A stretch of 64,000 nucleotides of DNA, taken from Mytilus galloprovincialis. Lineage: Eukaryota > Mollusca > Bivalvia > Mytilida > Mytilidae. The notes under the pieces are model-generated. The model was not told where the DNA came from. It did not search any database and was given only the letters and a program-made list of their open reading frames with translations. Shown here piece after piece: positions 34,401-40,850 of this stretch. Location of the stretch: contig NC_134843.1 of NCBI RefSeq assembly GCF_965363235.1, positions 2,108,001 to 2,172,000 of the forward strand, written 5' to 3'. The position numbers and the translations under genes were made by a program. Positions within the stretch are counted from its first letter, which is position 1; each line of letters starts with the position of its first letter.

Positions 34401-37400
34401 AATGATTTCTGATGTGCAAAAATTTTACATGATCAGCATTTCCACATCTTGTATCAATGGAGGTGACCCATGATCCCCTATCTTAACTAACCATGGGTTA
34501 CGATCCACTTTTCTCCTCTCCACCTTTGGTGGAATTGAGATAGAATTTTGGAGACACAAGGTAATAATTTTCATTGGTTGCAGTTGAAACTCGCTGCTTC
34601 CAATCAAAAAGCGCCTATACATTGATCACGTGTAAATGTAGAAAGTGTATGTAAACATTTGCCACATCCTTATAGTGCAACAAGTCTTTACATCCATAAA
34701 CGTGCAACTATATTTAGTGACAATTTGAATGTTTTTAATCAACTTATTGAAGTTCCTGTGTATGTTTCTTGCACAAATGCTTGAATGTCAACATATATTT
34801 CGTTTCCTGCTTTACTAAGTGTGTAAAATCTAGACACTACCGTGTTTTTATAAGACCGCAAAAATTTTAATTTTTTGGTCATATATTGCTATCACGTTGG
34901 CGTCGTCGTCCTGCGTCGTCATCATCGTCGTCGTCGTCCGAATACTTTTAGTTTTCGCACTCTAACTTTAGTAAAAGTGAATAGAAATCAATGAAATTTT
35001 AACACAAGGTTTATGACCACAAAAGGAAGGTTGGGATTGATTTTGGGAGTTTTGGTCCCAACATTTTAGGAATTAGGGGCCAAAAAGGGCCCAAATAAGC
35101 ATTTTCTTGGTTTTCGCACTATAACTTTAGTTTAAGTGAATAGAAATCTATGAAATTTTGACACAAGGTTTATGACCACAAAAGGAAGGTTGGGATTGAT
35201 TTTGGGAGTTTTGGTTCCAACAGTTTAGGAATTAAGGGCCAAAAAAGGGCCCAAATAAGCATTATTCTTGGTTTTCGCACAATAACTTTAGTATAAGTAA
35301 ATAGAAATCAATGAAATTTTAACACAAGGTTTATGACCACAAAAGGAAGGTTGGGATTGATTTTTGGAGTTGAGGTCACAACAGTTTATGAATTAGGGGC
35401 CAAAAAGGGGCCCAAATAAGCATTATTTTTGGTTTTTGCACCATAACTTTAGTATAAGTAAATAGTAATCTATGAAATTTAAACACAATGTTTATGACCA
35501 TAAAAGGAAGGTTGGGTTTGATTTTGGGAGTTTTGGTCCTAACAGTTTAGGAATAAGGGGCCCAAAGGGTCCAAAATTGAACTTTGTGTGATTTCATCAA
35601 AAATTGAATAATTGGGGTTCTTTGATATGCCGAATCTAACTATGTATGTAGATTCATAATTTTTGGTCCTGTTTTGAAATTGGTCTACATTAAGGTCCAA
35701 AGGGTCCAAAATTAAACTTAGTTTGATTTTAACAAAAATTGAATCCTTGGGGTTCTTTGATATGCTGAATTTAAAAATGTACTTAGATTTTTAATTATTG
35801 GCCTAGTTTTCAAGTTGGTCCAAATGGGGGTCCAAAATTAAACTTTGTTTGATTTCATCAAAAATTGAATAAATGGGTTCTTTGATATGCCAAATCTAAC
35901 TGTGTATGTAGATTCTTAATTTTTGGTCCAGTTTTCAAATTGGTCTACATTAAGGTCCAAAGGGTCCAAAATTTTTGATTTTAACAAAAATTAAATTCTT
36001 GGGCTTATTTGATATACTTTATCTAAATATGTACTTTGATTTTTGATTATGGGCCCAGTTTTCAAGTTGGTCCAAATCAGGATTCCATATCAAGTATTGT
36101 GCAATAGCAAGAAATTTTCAATTGCACAGTATTGCACAATAGCAAGAAATATCTAATTGCACAATATTGTGCAATAGCAATTAATTTTCAATTGGAGTTA
36201 TCTTTCTTTGTATAGAATAGTAGTTGATAATATATGTTGGAAATTTGCCAGACATGACTATGATGTCATTTTCTATTTTTATTTGCCAATAACTTTATGT
36301 AAATAACTTCATTGGAAATTTGCCAACATAAAATGTTGCTGATGAAGCTTTTTTTCCTTATCTTATCTAAAATGTTTTTAGATAATGTTGGACATTTGCC
36401 AGACATGACTATGATGTCATTTTCTATTTTTATTTGCCAATAACTTTATGTAAATAACGTCATTGGAAATTTGCCAATATAAAATGTTGCTGATGAAGTT
36501 TTTTTTATTGTTTTATACAATAAACAATGTATATTCACTTTTACTACCGACCAATCTTTACCATTCAGTCATAACAAGCACTTTATTTTACATTTTAATA
36601 TTTTTATGATGTATTTAAAAGAGTAGTTATTGTTGCAAACTCTATTAGAAATTTGAATTGATATCAGTTTTGGAAAAAGGGAAACGGGGATGTGAAAAAA
36701 AGGGGGGTGGGTTTAAATTTTTCTCATTTCAGATTTCATAAATAAAAAGAAAATTTCTTCAAACATTTTTTTGAGAGGATTAATATTCAACAGCATAGTG
36801 AATTGCTCAAAGGCAAAAAAAAACTTTTAAGTTCATTAGACCACATTCATTCTGTGTCAGAAACCTATGCTGTGTCAACTATTTAATTTTAGATTTAAAA
36901 AGTTTGAAGAAGAAATCTTTAATTGATTTGTAAAATCTTGACATTTGTTTTGTGTAAAAAAAAACCCATGTAATGTCAAAAATTTGATCACAATCCAAAT
37001 TCAGAGCTGTATCACGCTTGAATGTTTTGTCCATACTTGCCCCAACTGTTCAGGGTTCGACCTCTGCGGTCGTATAAAGCTGCGCCCTGTGGAGCACCTG
37101 GTTACCTCTAAATTGAAGAGTTCAAGTTCTACCCTTGGTCAAGAATAATGTATTCAGAATGGGCGTGACTTTAATCTACGGATAGATGGCGCAACATTGT
37201 TATCACAAATATTGGCTTGTTCTGACAAGGCTGGAGAGGAGGGAAGTGGATCGTAACCCTTGGCTAGCGAAGATGCCCCTATCTTAGCTGGCCATGAACT
37301 CTCAGTCATAGTTCATTGACTTTGGATGTTTTGCTTCCTAAAGTAATGCCATTTTGATATCAGCATTTTCATTTAAACATCAAAATCACATACAGGCAAG

Positions 37401-39811
37401 ACATATCTCTGTGTCAACAGTTTATAACTTATTTTTCAGGAATTCAAGCGAAAATTACAATCATCTAAAGGGATGCGTGCAGACTTTGGTCAGACTTTAG
37501 GGGGATTCACAGGAGGTTCTAGTACGGGGGGAAGTGACACGTTAGGGACAGGATCCTCGTACACATACACGTATGGAGACACATCAACAGCGACAGCATC
37601 AGCATCAGATGCACGAAGAGTTAGGATAAGTAACACGGTAAGATATAGGGAAAGTTTATAATCAGAGAAACAAAAAAGAAACTATAAATATCTATTTCCG
37701 ATAAAGAAGAAAGATATTTGTTTGTGAAGTTAAGAAAGAGAATTGAGTGGTCCTTAAAATTTTTACTACAGTCTTGAAATATTTGGCTCATAATGAACAT
37801 CATTTTGTTGTTGTGGGACGTTAATTATGTCGGGTTTTAGTGTATATTTATATCACTTTGCAAAAAAACTCAATTTGCAACCATCATAAAATGAAATACT
37901 TTTGTATCAATTCATTTTCAAGAAGTGGTGTTAATCAGATGTGGAAACTGAAAGTTCAAAAGAGTTTAATATTGGTGAATTTACAATCTAAATCATTAAA
38001 ACATTGTACCAACATTAAAACCTTTAATTTTTCAACTCTTTATACCACTATTCCAAATACTAACCTTAAAACTCGACTGAAAGAACTCGTAAGCTTATGT
38101 TTCTTTAACAAGCATTTTGAGCATGAATTCAGCTTATTTTGTGAAAAATCATACAGAGTCAAACAAAAAATACACCGAAGAGGATATCACTGCCATGCTG
38201 TACTTTTTAATTGACAACATATTTGTTGAATCTGAAGGTTTGGTCTTCCAACAGACTATTGGAATCCCAATGGGTACCAATTTGCTGCTGTACTTGCAGA
38301 TTTCTTTTTGTATTCCTTTGAAGTAGAATTTTTCCAAGGACTTGTACAGAAAGGAGAAAAGAAATTAGCCCAGCCTTTTAATTTCACCTTTCTGTATATT
38401 GATGATGTACTGTCTCTTAAAAATAATAGATTCAGTGATCACTTACATTTAATATATCCAAGTGAACTTTAAATTAAAGATACTACTGACACAGATAAAT
38501 CTGCTTCATATTTAGACCCTTTTCTTGAAATGACTACTGATGGTAGGTTAAATACCAAAATTTATGACAAACACAATGATTTTAATTTTCCTATAGTCAA
38601 CTTTCCAATTCTGTGTAGCAACATCCCAGCACCACCAGCATATGGATTATATGTGTCTAAATTGATAAGTTACTCTAGAGCTAGCTCAAAATACGTTGAT
38701 TTTGTTGAACGAGGAATACTGCTTTCTCAAAAGTTGCTAAGACAGGGCTATGAATCAATCAAATTAAGGTCATCACTCAAGAAATTTTACAGTCGCCATC
38801 ATGAGCTGATTGGCCATTATGACAAAAGTGTGTCAGAAATCATATGTGATATTCTTCCTCAGTCATAATAACCTTCCATCATTACCTAACTGAACAAAGA
38901 AATAACACGACGGGTGCAATATACGGAGCAGGAGATGTTTACCCTTCCGGAGCACCTGATTTTACTCCTGGTTTTGAGTGGAGTTCATGTTGTTTCTTAT
39001 TTATTTTTTATAACTGTTGATGTAAATGTCTTTTGGTTTTATAAGTCTTTGTTTACTCCTTGGTTTTGATTGTTATTGTCTTCATATGCAGAAAAAGAAA
39101 ACACCAATAAGTCATAAATTTTAAGTTCATTTTAAACATTAAACTGCAGAATTTCAAACCATTAATCTTGGAATTGAGGTCCTGTAATTTTTGGTGCTTT
39201 CTAATCAAAGTAACATCACAAATTAGTGTTTAATAAGTATATCCCTAAACAATTTAAGAGCAGATACATTGTAAGTTCCATTTTTTTTTTTTACTGCCAT
39301 AAGAATGAGTAAAAGCTCTGATTTTAGAGGAAAATCTGCTTATTTTAGAATTTGTATAAGAGAAATTTTGCAAGCATTAAACAACTAAAATTTATAGCAT
39401 TCAAAAGCTTTTATAACCTTTTACTAGAAAACATGAAAGAAGCTTCAGCATCTTAAGCATGGGATTAAAACAGAACAACAATGTCAGCAGAGTATTTAGC
39501 TACAACATTGATAAAAGTCTTATACATCTATATGAGTAAAAGGACATGTGTGGGTAAATTTAAGGCTTACAGACAGGAAACATCAAAAGACATACAGACA
39601 ACTTATGGTCTTAGATAACAACCTAGCATCTCTTTATCATTTACAAAACTGAACAGATTTGAGTTTAAATATAATATTTTTAACATTATGTAATTCTATA
39701 AGATTTTTGTTTTAGTCTATGATGTATGGTGAGGATGATGATGACGACGAGTTATATGATGACGATGATGATGACGATTACAGTGTACCCAGGAGGACAG
39801 GGATGAGATGA
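13373..39811 (+). CDS. CIBAR1: CIBAR1/FAM92A-like BAR-domain protein, whole gene
   Basis: Proposed exons: 13373-13404 (tentative), 22764-22879, 25408-25532, 27140-27208, 27675-27776, 29808-29813 (tentative), 31312-31416, 32028-32141, 37440-37637, 39716-39811. All junctions are GT-AG and phases join without a stop, giving about 318-320 residues against about 290 in vertebrates. Recognisable blocks are LVEKNYGNLC..TRKAARQRDK, QDYREAEIKRLEAKVV, AETEVKRAN, FINIEMIFHARALEYY and IDEDRDLQ, all characteristic of the coiled BAR region of this family. The C-terminus (about residue 222 on) is a Gly/Ser/Thr-rich linker ending in a very acidic tail. Family members bind curved membranes and act with CBY1 at the ciliary base; a mitochondrial inner-membrane role is also reported. 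The introns are large and full of transposons. Confidence 0.88.
14038..14183. mobile_element. 146-bp MITE with CAGTCTTCAC ends
   Basis: The terminal inverted repeat CAGTCTTCAC appears at both ends. AAAATA lies on each side (14032-14037, 14184-14189), a likely target duplication. The interior carries a CGGGCCTGTA / CTACAGGCC inverted pair, so the whole unit can fold into a stem. Probably hAT-like. Confidence 0.65.
15226..15380. repeat. Three-copy ~52-bp tandem repeat
   Basis: GAGGAAGGTTTGAAGAT(C/G)TTTTAGGTA recurs three times, the third copy shortened, with AATTAAATAT spacers. Confidence 0.85.
15905..16262 (+). mobile_element. Mussel interspersed repeat, 3'-end type 'GTCTCATTGGCACTC'
   Basis: Contains CCTGTCCTAAGTCAGGA, GACCGTTGGTTTTCCCG, GAAGGCCGTAAATTGACC and GAGAGTTGTCTCATTGGCAC in the order I recognise from many mussel sequences. 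It ends near CCACATCTTCCTATATC. Variants of the last block recur on both strands of this window (27840, 52500, 52740, 61245, 63296). Probably the 3' region of a retroelement family. No ORF. Confidence 0.6.
16651..17260. mobile_element. 610-bp MITE inserted at TTAA
   Basis: Flanked by TTAA at 16647-16650 and 17261-17264. The near-perfect inverted ends start GGGCATACGATACAGTT and close with AACTGTATCGTATGCCC. TTAA duplications mark the piggyBac and Kolobok superfamilies; a GGGC start slightly favours Kolobok. There is no transposase. The AT-rich interior has no useful ORF. Confidence 0.85.
17697..18108. repeat. 58-bp tandem array, seven copies
   Basis: CATGCTTC(A/T)TCCCTTCTGAACC units start at 17697, 17755, 17813, 17871, 17929, 17987 and 18045, an exact 58-bp period with few substitutions. 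It lies within the putative CIBAR1-like intron 1. The overlapping ORFs (17610, 18029) are products of the array. Confidence 0.95.
19399..21376 (+). mobile_element. Helentron-like element family F2 (TATACGACCGC), copy 1
   Basis: It starts with the hairpin TATACGAC...GTCGTATA, followed by a GCGTCGTCGTCG microsatellite. Four repeats of about 150 bp (TTTTCGCAC..TAACTTTAGT) and a second set of GGTTCTTTGATATGC repeats follow. Near the end is the inverted start, GCGGTCGTATA, then a GCTACGCCCTGCGGAGC hairpin and the terminus CTGG|TT. It sits inside F1; the sister sequence at 18892-18915 shows what the empty site looks like. The 171-aa minus-strand ORF (20109-20624) arises from its internal repeats and is not a gene. 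Confidence 0.7.
20640..20840. repeat. Clustered TTGCACAATATTGTGCAA-type palindromes inside F2
   Basis: Several near-palindromic motifs built on ATTGTGCAAT and ATTGCGCAAT occur here, spaced about 30-90 bp apart. The same cluster recurs in the second F2 copy at 36095-36185. ATTGCGCAAT is also the textbook C/EBP site, but a regulatory role is not shown. Confidence 0.6.
22764..22879 (+). CDS. CIBAR1: CIBAR1-like exon 2
   Basis: The acceptor is TTTTTTTTAG; the donor is AAAG|GTAACC. The exon begins with one base of a split codon and encodes ESQAKFCQSRVALVEK, NYGNLCETLGSITRKAARQRDK and one base of Gly. This is the first helix of the BAR region; 'VEKxYGxLC' and 'RKxARxRDK' are conserved in the family. 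Confidence 0.88.
22983..23821 (+). mobile_element. Helentron-like element family F3 (TATACCCCCGC)
   Basis: The 5' hairpin is TATACCCCC..GGGGGGGTATA. A (GTCC)n microsatellite follows at 23035-23095, then a 168-bp tandem array. The start recurs inverted as GCGGGGGTATC (23780-23790). A GAGCAGTAGCTC hairpin comes next and the terminus is CTTG|TTT. It shares the F1/F2 layout with unrelated sequence. It lies in a CIBAR1-like intron, 103 bp after exon 2. Confidence 0.65.
23171..23750 (+). repeat. 168-bp tandem array inside F3
   Basis: Units starting GTCAGC(C/T)ATACCGTGTGATG begin at 23171, 23339, 23507 and 23679. Two intervals are exactly 168 bp, and the third is 172 because of a 4-bp TATG duplication. 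As 168 is a multiple of three, two overlapping frames stay open (137 and 206 codons). Their repeated peptides match no family I know. Confidence 0.9.
23935..24206 (+). mobile_element. Helentron-like element family F4 (TATGCCCC), copy 1
   Basis: Starts TATGCCCC with a degraded hairpin. GTTCG/GTCTGTT repeats follow, then a body with AAGTTTTTGGTCAAGGTAG. It ends with GAGGCATCCGTGTAC...GGACACATTCTTG before a T run. Homologous to the copies at 43990 and 57727. Confidence 0.7.
24211..25282 (+). mobile_element. Helentron-like element family F5 (TTGTCGAGCC), copy 1
   Basis: Begins four bases after the F4 end. The start hairpin is TGTCGAGC..GCAAC/GTTGC..GCTTGACA, followed by a CGGCGGCGG microsatellite. 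About six diverged ~150-bp repeats follow, each with TTGACCTCATTTTCATGGTTCA. A weak inverted start and the end TGTGCACTCTTG close it. A second copy (28186-29265) is about 90% similar by eye over the full length, which fixes both ends. Confidence 0.7.
25408..25532 (+). CDS. CIBAR1: CIBAR1-like exon 3
   Basis: The acceptor is TTATTTTTCAG; the donor is GCAGAG|GTATCT. It encodes (G)DLLAKQLQEYANSENISH followed by ...NMSAIQDYREAE, ending in phase 0. QDYR-AE is a family hallmark. The last 11 bases and the donor form the start of the 61-bp tandem unit described next. Confidence 0.9.
25522..26491 (+). repeat. 61-bp tandem array that copies an exon end and its 5' splice site
   Basis: Units start at 25522 and every 61 bp to 26437, 16 in all, the last cut short. 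The first unit is the real end of CIBAR1-like exon 3 plus 50 bp of intron. Each later unit repeats GAGGCAGAG|GTATCTG, so about 15 further identical donor sequences follow the genuine one. The copies are almost identical (the first has GTGAGG for GCGAGG; one has GGAAG for GGCAG), implying recent expansion. Reading past the first donor meets a TAG within the unit, so use of a later donor would truncate the protein. Confidence 0.95.
26492..27139 (+). other. Rest of CIBAR1-like intron 3
   Basis: AT-rich intronic sequence ending in TTTTTTTTGTAG. Nothing else recognised. Confidence 0.5.
27140..27208 (+). CDS. CIBAR1: CIBAR1-like exon 4
   Basis: Twenty-three in-phase codons encode IKRLEAKVVHPLSGYGDIC followed by four Lys. 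The acceptor is TTTTTTTTGTAG and the donor is GTAAGT. 'RLEAKVV-PL--YG' is strongly conserved in FAM92 proteins. The terminal A12 run (27197-27208) is a slippage-prone coding homopolymer. Confidence 0.9.
27675..27776 (+). CDS. CIBAR1: CIBAR1-like exon 5
   Basis: Thirty-four in-phase codons encode KEISTELGNIKKEQKTLQQL followed by DKVRTKSPGDQHQI. The acceptor is ATATTGCAG and the donor is ATT|GTATCC. It corresponds to the LxQLxxxRxxxPxDxH block. Joined directly to exon 6, two residues present in vertebrate homologues are missing at the junction (see 29808). Confidence 0.88.
27840..27966 (+). mobile_element. Mussel interspersed repeat fragment (GTCTCATTGGCAATC type)
   Basis: Contains TTGTTGAAGGCTGTAC, GTGTCATGTGGTCTC and GAGAGTTGTCTCATTGGCAATC, ending in a TTTTTTATATA tail. 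Short 3' fragment of the family seen at 15905 and 52740. Confidence 0.6.
28186..29265 (+). mobile_element. Helentron-like element family F5, copy 2
   Basis: Full-length counterpart of 24211-25282, starting TTGTCGAGCCTGC and ending TGTGCACTCTTG, in the same orientation and same gene. The start hairpin's second arm is partly lost (GCTCAAAATAG). The GGCGAGAC block before the end is a partial inverted copy of the start. Confidence 0.72.
29266..31311 (+). other. CIBAR1-like intron between exons 5 and 6, no gene seen
   Basis: Apart from the candidate microexon at 29808, no exon was found. 31195-31255 (AACGCTCAC...TTTACAGTA) resembles one end of a bivalve MITE, but I could not find its partner end with confidence. 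Confidence 0.4.
29808..29813 (+). CDS. CIBAR1: Candidate 6-nt CIBAR1-like microexon (Gln-Arg)
   Basis: CAAAGG is bounded by a pyrimidine-rich acceptor (CCTTAACTTATTCACAG) and a perfect-consensus donor (GTAAGT). Both neighbouring exons end and start in phase 0, so the insert keeps frame. It would supply QR exactly where this protein is two residues shorter than vertebrate FAM92A (HQI-QR-AETE compared with a two-residue SQ there, from memory of the family). No transcript evidence is available. Confidence 0.45.
31312..31416 (+). CDS. CIBAR1: CIBAR1-like exon 6
   Basis: Thirty-five in-phase codons encode AETEVKRANTDSEMGGKALE followed by EQMVVFEKQRLGDLK. The acceptor is ATATAACAG and the donor is AAG|GTAAAT. 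The AETE..RA...S and FE-QK--D-K patterns identify the third long helix of the BAR domain. Confidence 0.9.
31429..31634. mobile_element. 206-bp MITE with TA target duplication
   Basis: TA at 31427-31428 and 31635-31636 flanks inverted ends CTGTAAATTCAGAAATTATT and their near-perfect complement (20 of 21 positions). The TA duplication and small size fit Tc1/mariner-type MITEs. It sits 12 bp past the exon 6 donor without disturbing the GTAAAT. Confidence 0.85.
32028..32141 (+). CDS. CIBAR1: CIBAR1-like exon 7
   Basis: Thirty-eight in-phase codons encode NSLADFINIEMIFHARALEY followed by YARCFENIVMIDEDRDLQ. The acceptor is TATTACAG and the donor is CAG|GTAATT. 'F--IEM-FH--ALE-Y' and 'IDED-DL' are the most diagnostic blocks of the family. 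Confidence 0.92.
32240..32395 (-). mobile_element. Mussel interspersed repeat fragment, minus strand
   Basis: GGGGAATGTGTCTAAGAGACAAC, GAAGGCCACCAATGGGTCTTC and GACAATCCCACAACCGGAGTC are blocks I recognise from common mussel repeats. The MITE at 32400 adjoins it. Confidence 0.5.
32400..32536. mobile_element. hAT-like MITE, copy 2
   Basis: Starts CAGTGGCGGATCCAG and ends in a shortened GCCTCTG. TTGAT is duplicated directly outside (32395-32399, 32537-32541). Its interior is the complement of 8314-8467, with the same CACGCTTCAGTGATTCCC block. A small deletion removed part of the right inverted repeat. Confidence 0.75.
32612..33221 (+). mobile_element. Helentron-like element family F1, copy 2 (deleted)
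   Basis: Starts TAGCTCACCTGG but lacks the second hairpin arm and most of the microsatellite. It keeps one body unit (CTACTGGGCCAAATTTAACC), the inverted start GGTGAGCAACACAGG, a GGCTCCTTGGAGG hairpin and the CTAG|TTTT terminus. The same 3' structure as the 21753 copy confirms the boundary. Confidence 0.7.
33285..33545 (+). pseudogene. C-terminal relic of a reverse-transcriptase-like ORF
   Basis: Uninterrupted 86 codons ending TAA 33543-33545, with SSTCRLLIRSGISHPIFYGN, KLIKKGYSYETVVRSLKIAY and FGVNIDSLIGSL. I associate this with the C-terminal region of multicopy RT-like proteins in bivalves. No catalytic motif is present. It lacks a start and is surrounded by repeat sequence. Confidence 0.4.
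33285..34168 (+). mobile_element. 3' part of an RT-bearing mussel retroelement
   Basis: An 86-codon open relic (33285-33545) is followed by about 620 bp that I recognise as a highly repeated mussel 3' region. It includes CATGACACGGGTTATGTTC, GCGCCTGTCCCAAGTCAGGA, GGGCCAGCTGAAGGATGCC and the end block GGTTGTTGTCTCTTTGACAC before CCCATTTCCATTC. The 5' end is truncated near the F1 copy. Confidence 0.55.
34169..34858 (+). other. Intron 7 segment with one arm of an inverted repeat
   Basis: 34488-34533 (GGGTTACGATCCACTT and neighbours) matches 37226-37268 in inverse orientation. No exon or element otherwise. Confidence 0.45.
34859..37101 (+). mobile_element. Helentron-like element family F2, copy 2
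   Basis: Same start (TATAAGACCGC here), CGTCGTCGTCGTC microsatellite, TTTTCGCAC repeats, GGTTCTTTGATATGC repeats, ATTGTGCAAT palindromes, inverted start GCGGTCGTATA and terminus GGAGCACCTGG|TT as 19399-21376. It carries an extra ~150-bp duplication (36235-36500). Boundaries are fixed by comparing the two copies. Confidence 0.75.
36235..36500 (+). repeat. Two-copy ~150-bp duplication in F2 copy 2
   Basis: ATTTGCCAGACATGACTATG occurs at about 36243 and 36394, followed by GATGTCATTTTCTATTTTTA and AATGTTGCTGATGAAG in both. It is absent from the other F2 copy. Confidence 0.85.
37440..37637 (+). CDS. CIBAR1: CIBAR1-like exon 8
   Basis: Sixty-six in-phase codons begin EFKRKLQSSKGMRADFGQTL and continue into a Gly/Ser/Thr-rich stretch (GGSSTGGSDT, SYTYTYGDTSTATASASD) and RRVRISNT. 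The acceptor is TTTTTCAG and the donor is ACG|GTAAGA. The first 12 residues end the BAR region. The rest is low-complexity and probably disordered, longer than in vertebrate relatives. Confidence 0.85.
37939..38868 (+). pseudogene. Reverse transcriptase pseudogene, possibly Penelope-like
   Basis: Fragments in different frames read in order: IKTFNFSTLYTTIPNTNLK (37840-38214 frame), ITAMLYFLIDNIF..GIPMGT (38117-38326), LADFFLYSFEVEFF then FLYIDDVLS (a further frame), and after a TAA near 38470, NFPIVNFPILCSNIPAPPAY and KFYSRHHELIGHYD to the stop at 38868. 'LYTTIP', 'GIPMGT' and 'YIDDV' are reverse-transcriptase motifs; YIDD is the catalytic box. At least three frameshifts and a stop make it dead. 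GIPMGT-type RTs recall Penelope-like elements, but there is no GIY-YIG domain to confirm this. Confidence 0.65.
38869..39090 (+). mobile_element. 3' UTR of the RT element
   Basis: Contains ATAACACGACGGGTGC, TTACCCTTCCGGAGCACCTG and TTTACTCCTGGTTTTGAGTGG. The complement of 45371-45640 contains the same blocks in the same order, showing this is a mobile 3' region. Confidence 0.65.
39091..39715 (+). other. End of CIBAR1-like intron 8
   Basis: AT-rich, no further element recognised. Ends TTTTTGTTTTAG. Confidence 0.5.
39716..39811 (+). CDS. CIBAR1: CIBAR1-like exon 9 (last) with acidic tail
   Basis: Encodes SMMYG followed by a tail in which almost every residue is Asp or Glu (GATGAC repeats), then YSVPRRTGMR and TGA at 39809-39811. 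The acceptor is TTTTAG. Vertebrate CIBAR1 also ends in an acidic stretch. The GAT/GAC tract is a coding microsatellite and its length may vary between alleles. Confidence 0.88.
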   Translation, partial: SMMYGEDDDDDELYDDDDDDDYSVPRRTGMR

Positions 39812-40850
39812 TTTAAACATTTAGCTTATGTAGTAGCAGTATAGAAGATATAAGGATGGAATCAGTTAGGATACCAGTCACAGTTAATTTAAATGCATGT
39901 TAAATCATACCACAAAAATAACTATTGATGTTGTGAATATATCATGCATTTAGCAAGTTTAATTTGGAGATAAAATGGTGTCCACCTACTTAATTTAGTT
40001 TTGACCACTGAATAAGGAATTCCAAAACTAGGAACTAAGTCTTGAAATTACAAAATTTTAAGGTGATTCAGTGCAAATGAAATATGGATACTAAACATGA
40101 TCCATGTGTTGCCTGTAATTGTGAAAAATCATTTATAACATTAGGCTGTTTTGGTTAAATCATGGTTTAGTTTTTTAAGGATGAATTGATTGCAGTTTTG
40201 GTATTATTTTGAAGAAAAATGTATCATTTTTTTTATAGTCCTAAAGTTGGTAAAAGACTATCTCATACCATACAAGTTCCTTTTGGAGAGAGTTGATTTG
40301 CATTTTCGTAGCTGCAAGATTATTTTCGTCTATAGCTGGAAAAGGGATCATATATTTTCAGTGCGTGAAATAGTATTCTGTAATTGAAAAATTTAAATCA
40401 CAAATTTTGTTAAAAGTTTAGGTATTTGATAATGTGGATAAATGTTTTCACAATTTAAATTCTTGAGTCTAAAAAGCCAAGATGGCAATTTATAAATGGT
40501 AAATGTTTGCTATGGCAATGATCACTGATATTGTGAAAGTGAATTTGTGCATTCTCAACTGATGGATGAAGAACACAAGTGCAAGATTTCCATGACAGAT
40601 TATCTCTTCGGTTTTATATCTATGAATTTTATATCTATGAAAAATCACAATAGTTAAGAAGAAACACACTTGTGTCTTCCATGTAGATGATGTTCTAACA
40701 ATTGAACATGCCAAATTGAAAATTGATTTATACTACCGCTTACATACAGGTTTTTGTTCTTTGTCTTTTTATAAGTTTTTGCACCGATATATTTCATAAA
40801 TATTTGTTTATTTAAATTACTGAATGAATATGTGAAATAAAACTCCTATA
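39812..40850 (+). other. Probable CIBAR1-like 3' UTR
   Basis: No ORF of note follows the stop. The first clear AATAAA is at 40836-40841, so a UTR of about 1 kb is likely. A later AATAAA at 42810-42815 could mark a longer form. Confidence 0.45.
40836..40841 (+). terminator. Candidate polyadenylation signal AATAAA
   Basis: First canonical AATAAA in the region I read after the stop codon, in an AT-rich context. Confidence 0.4.
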
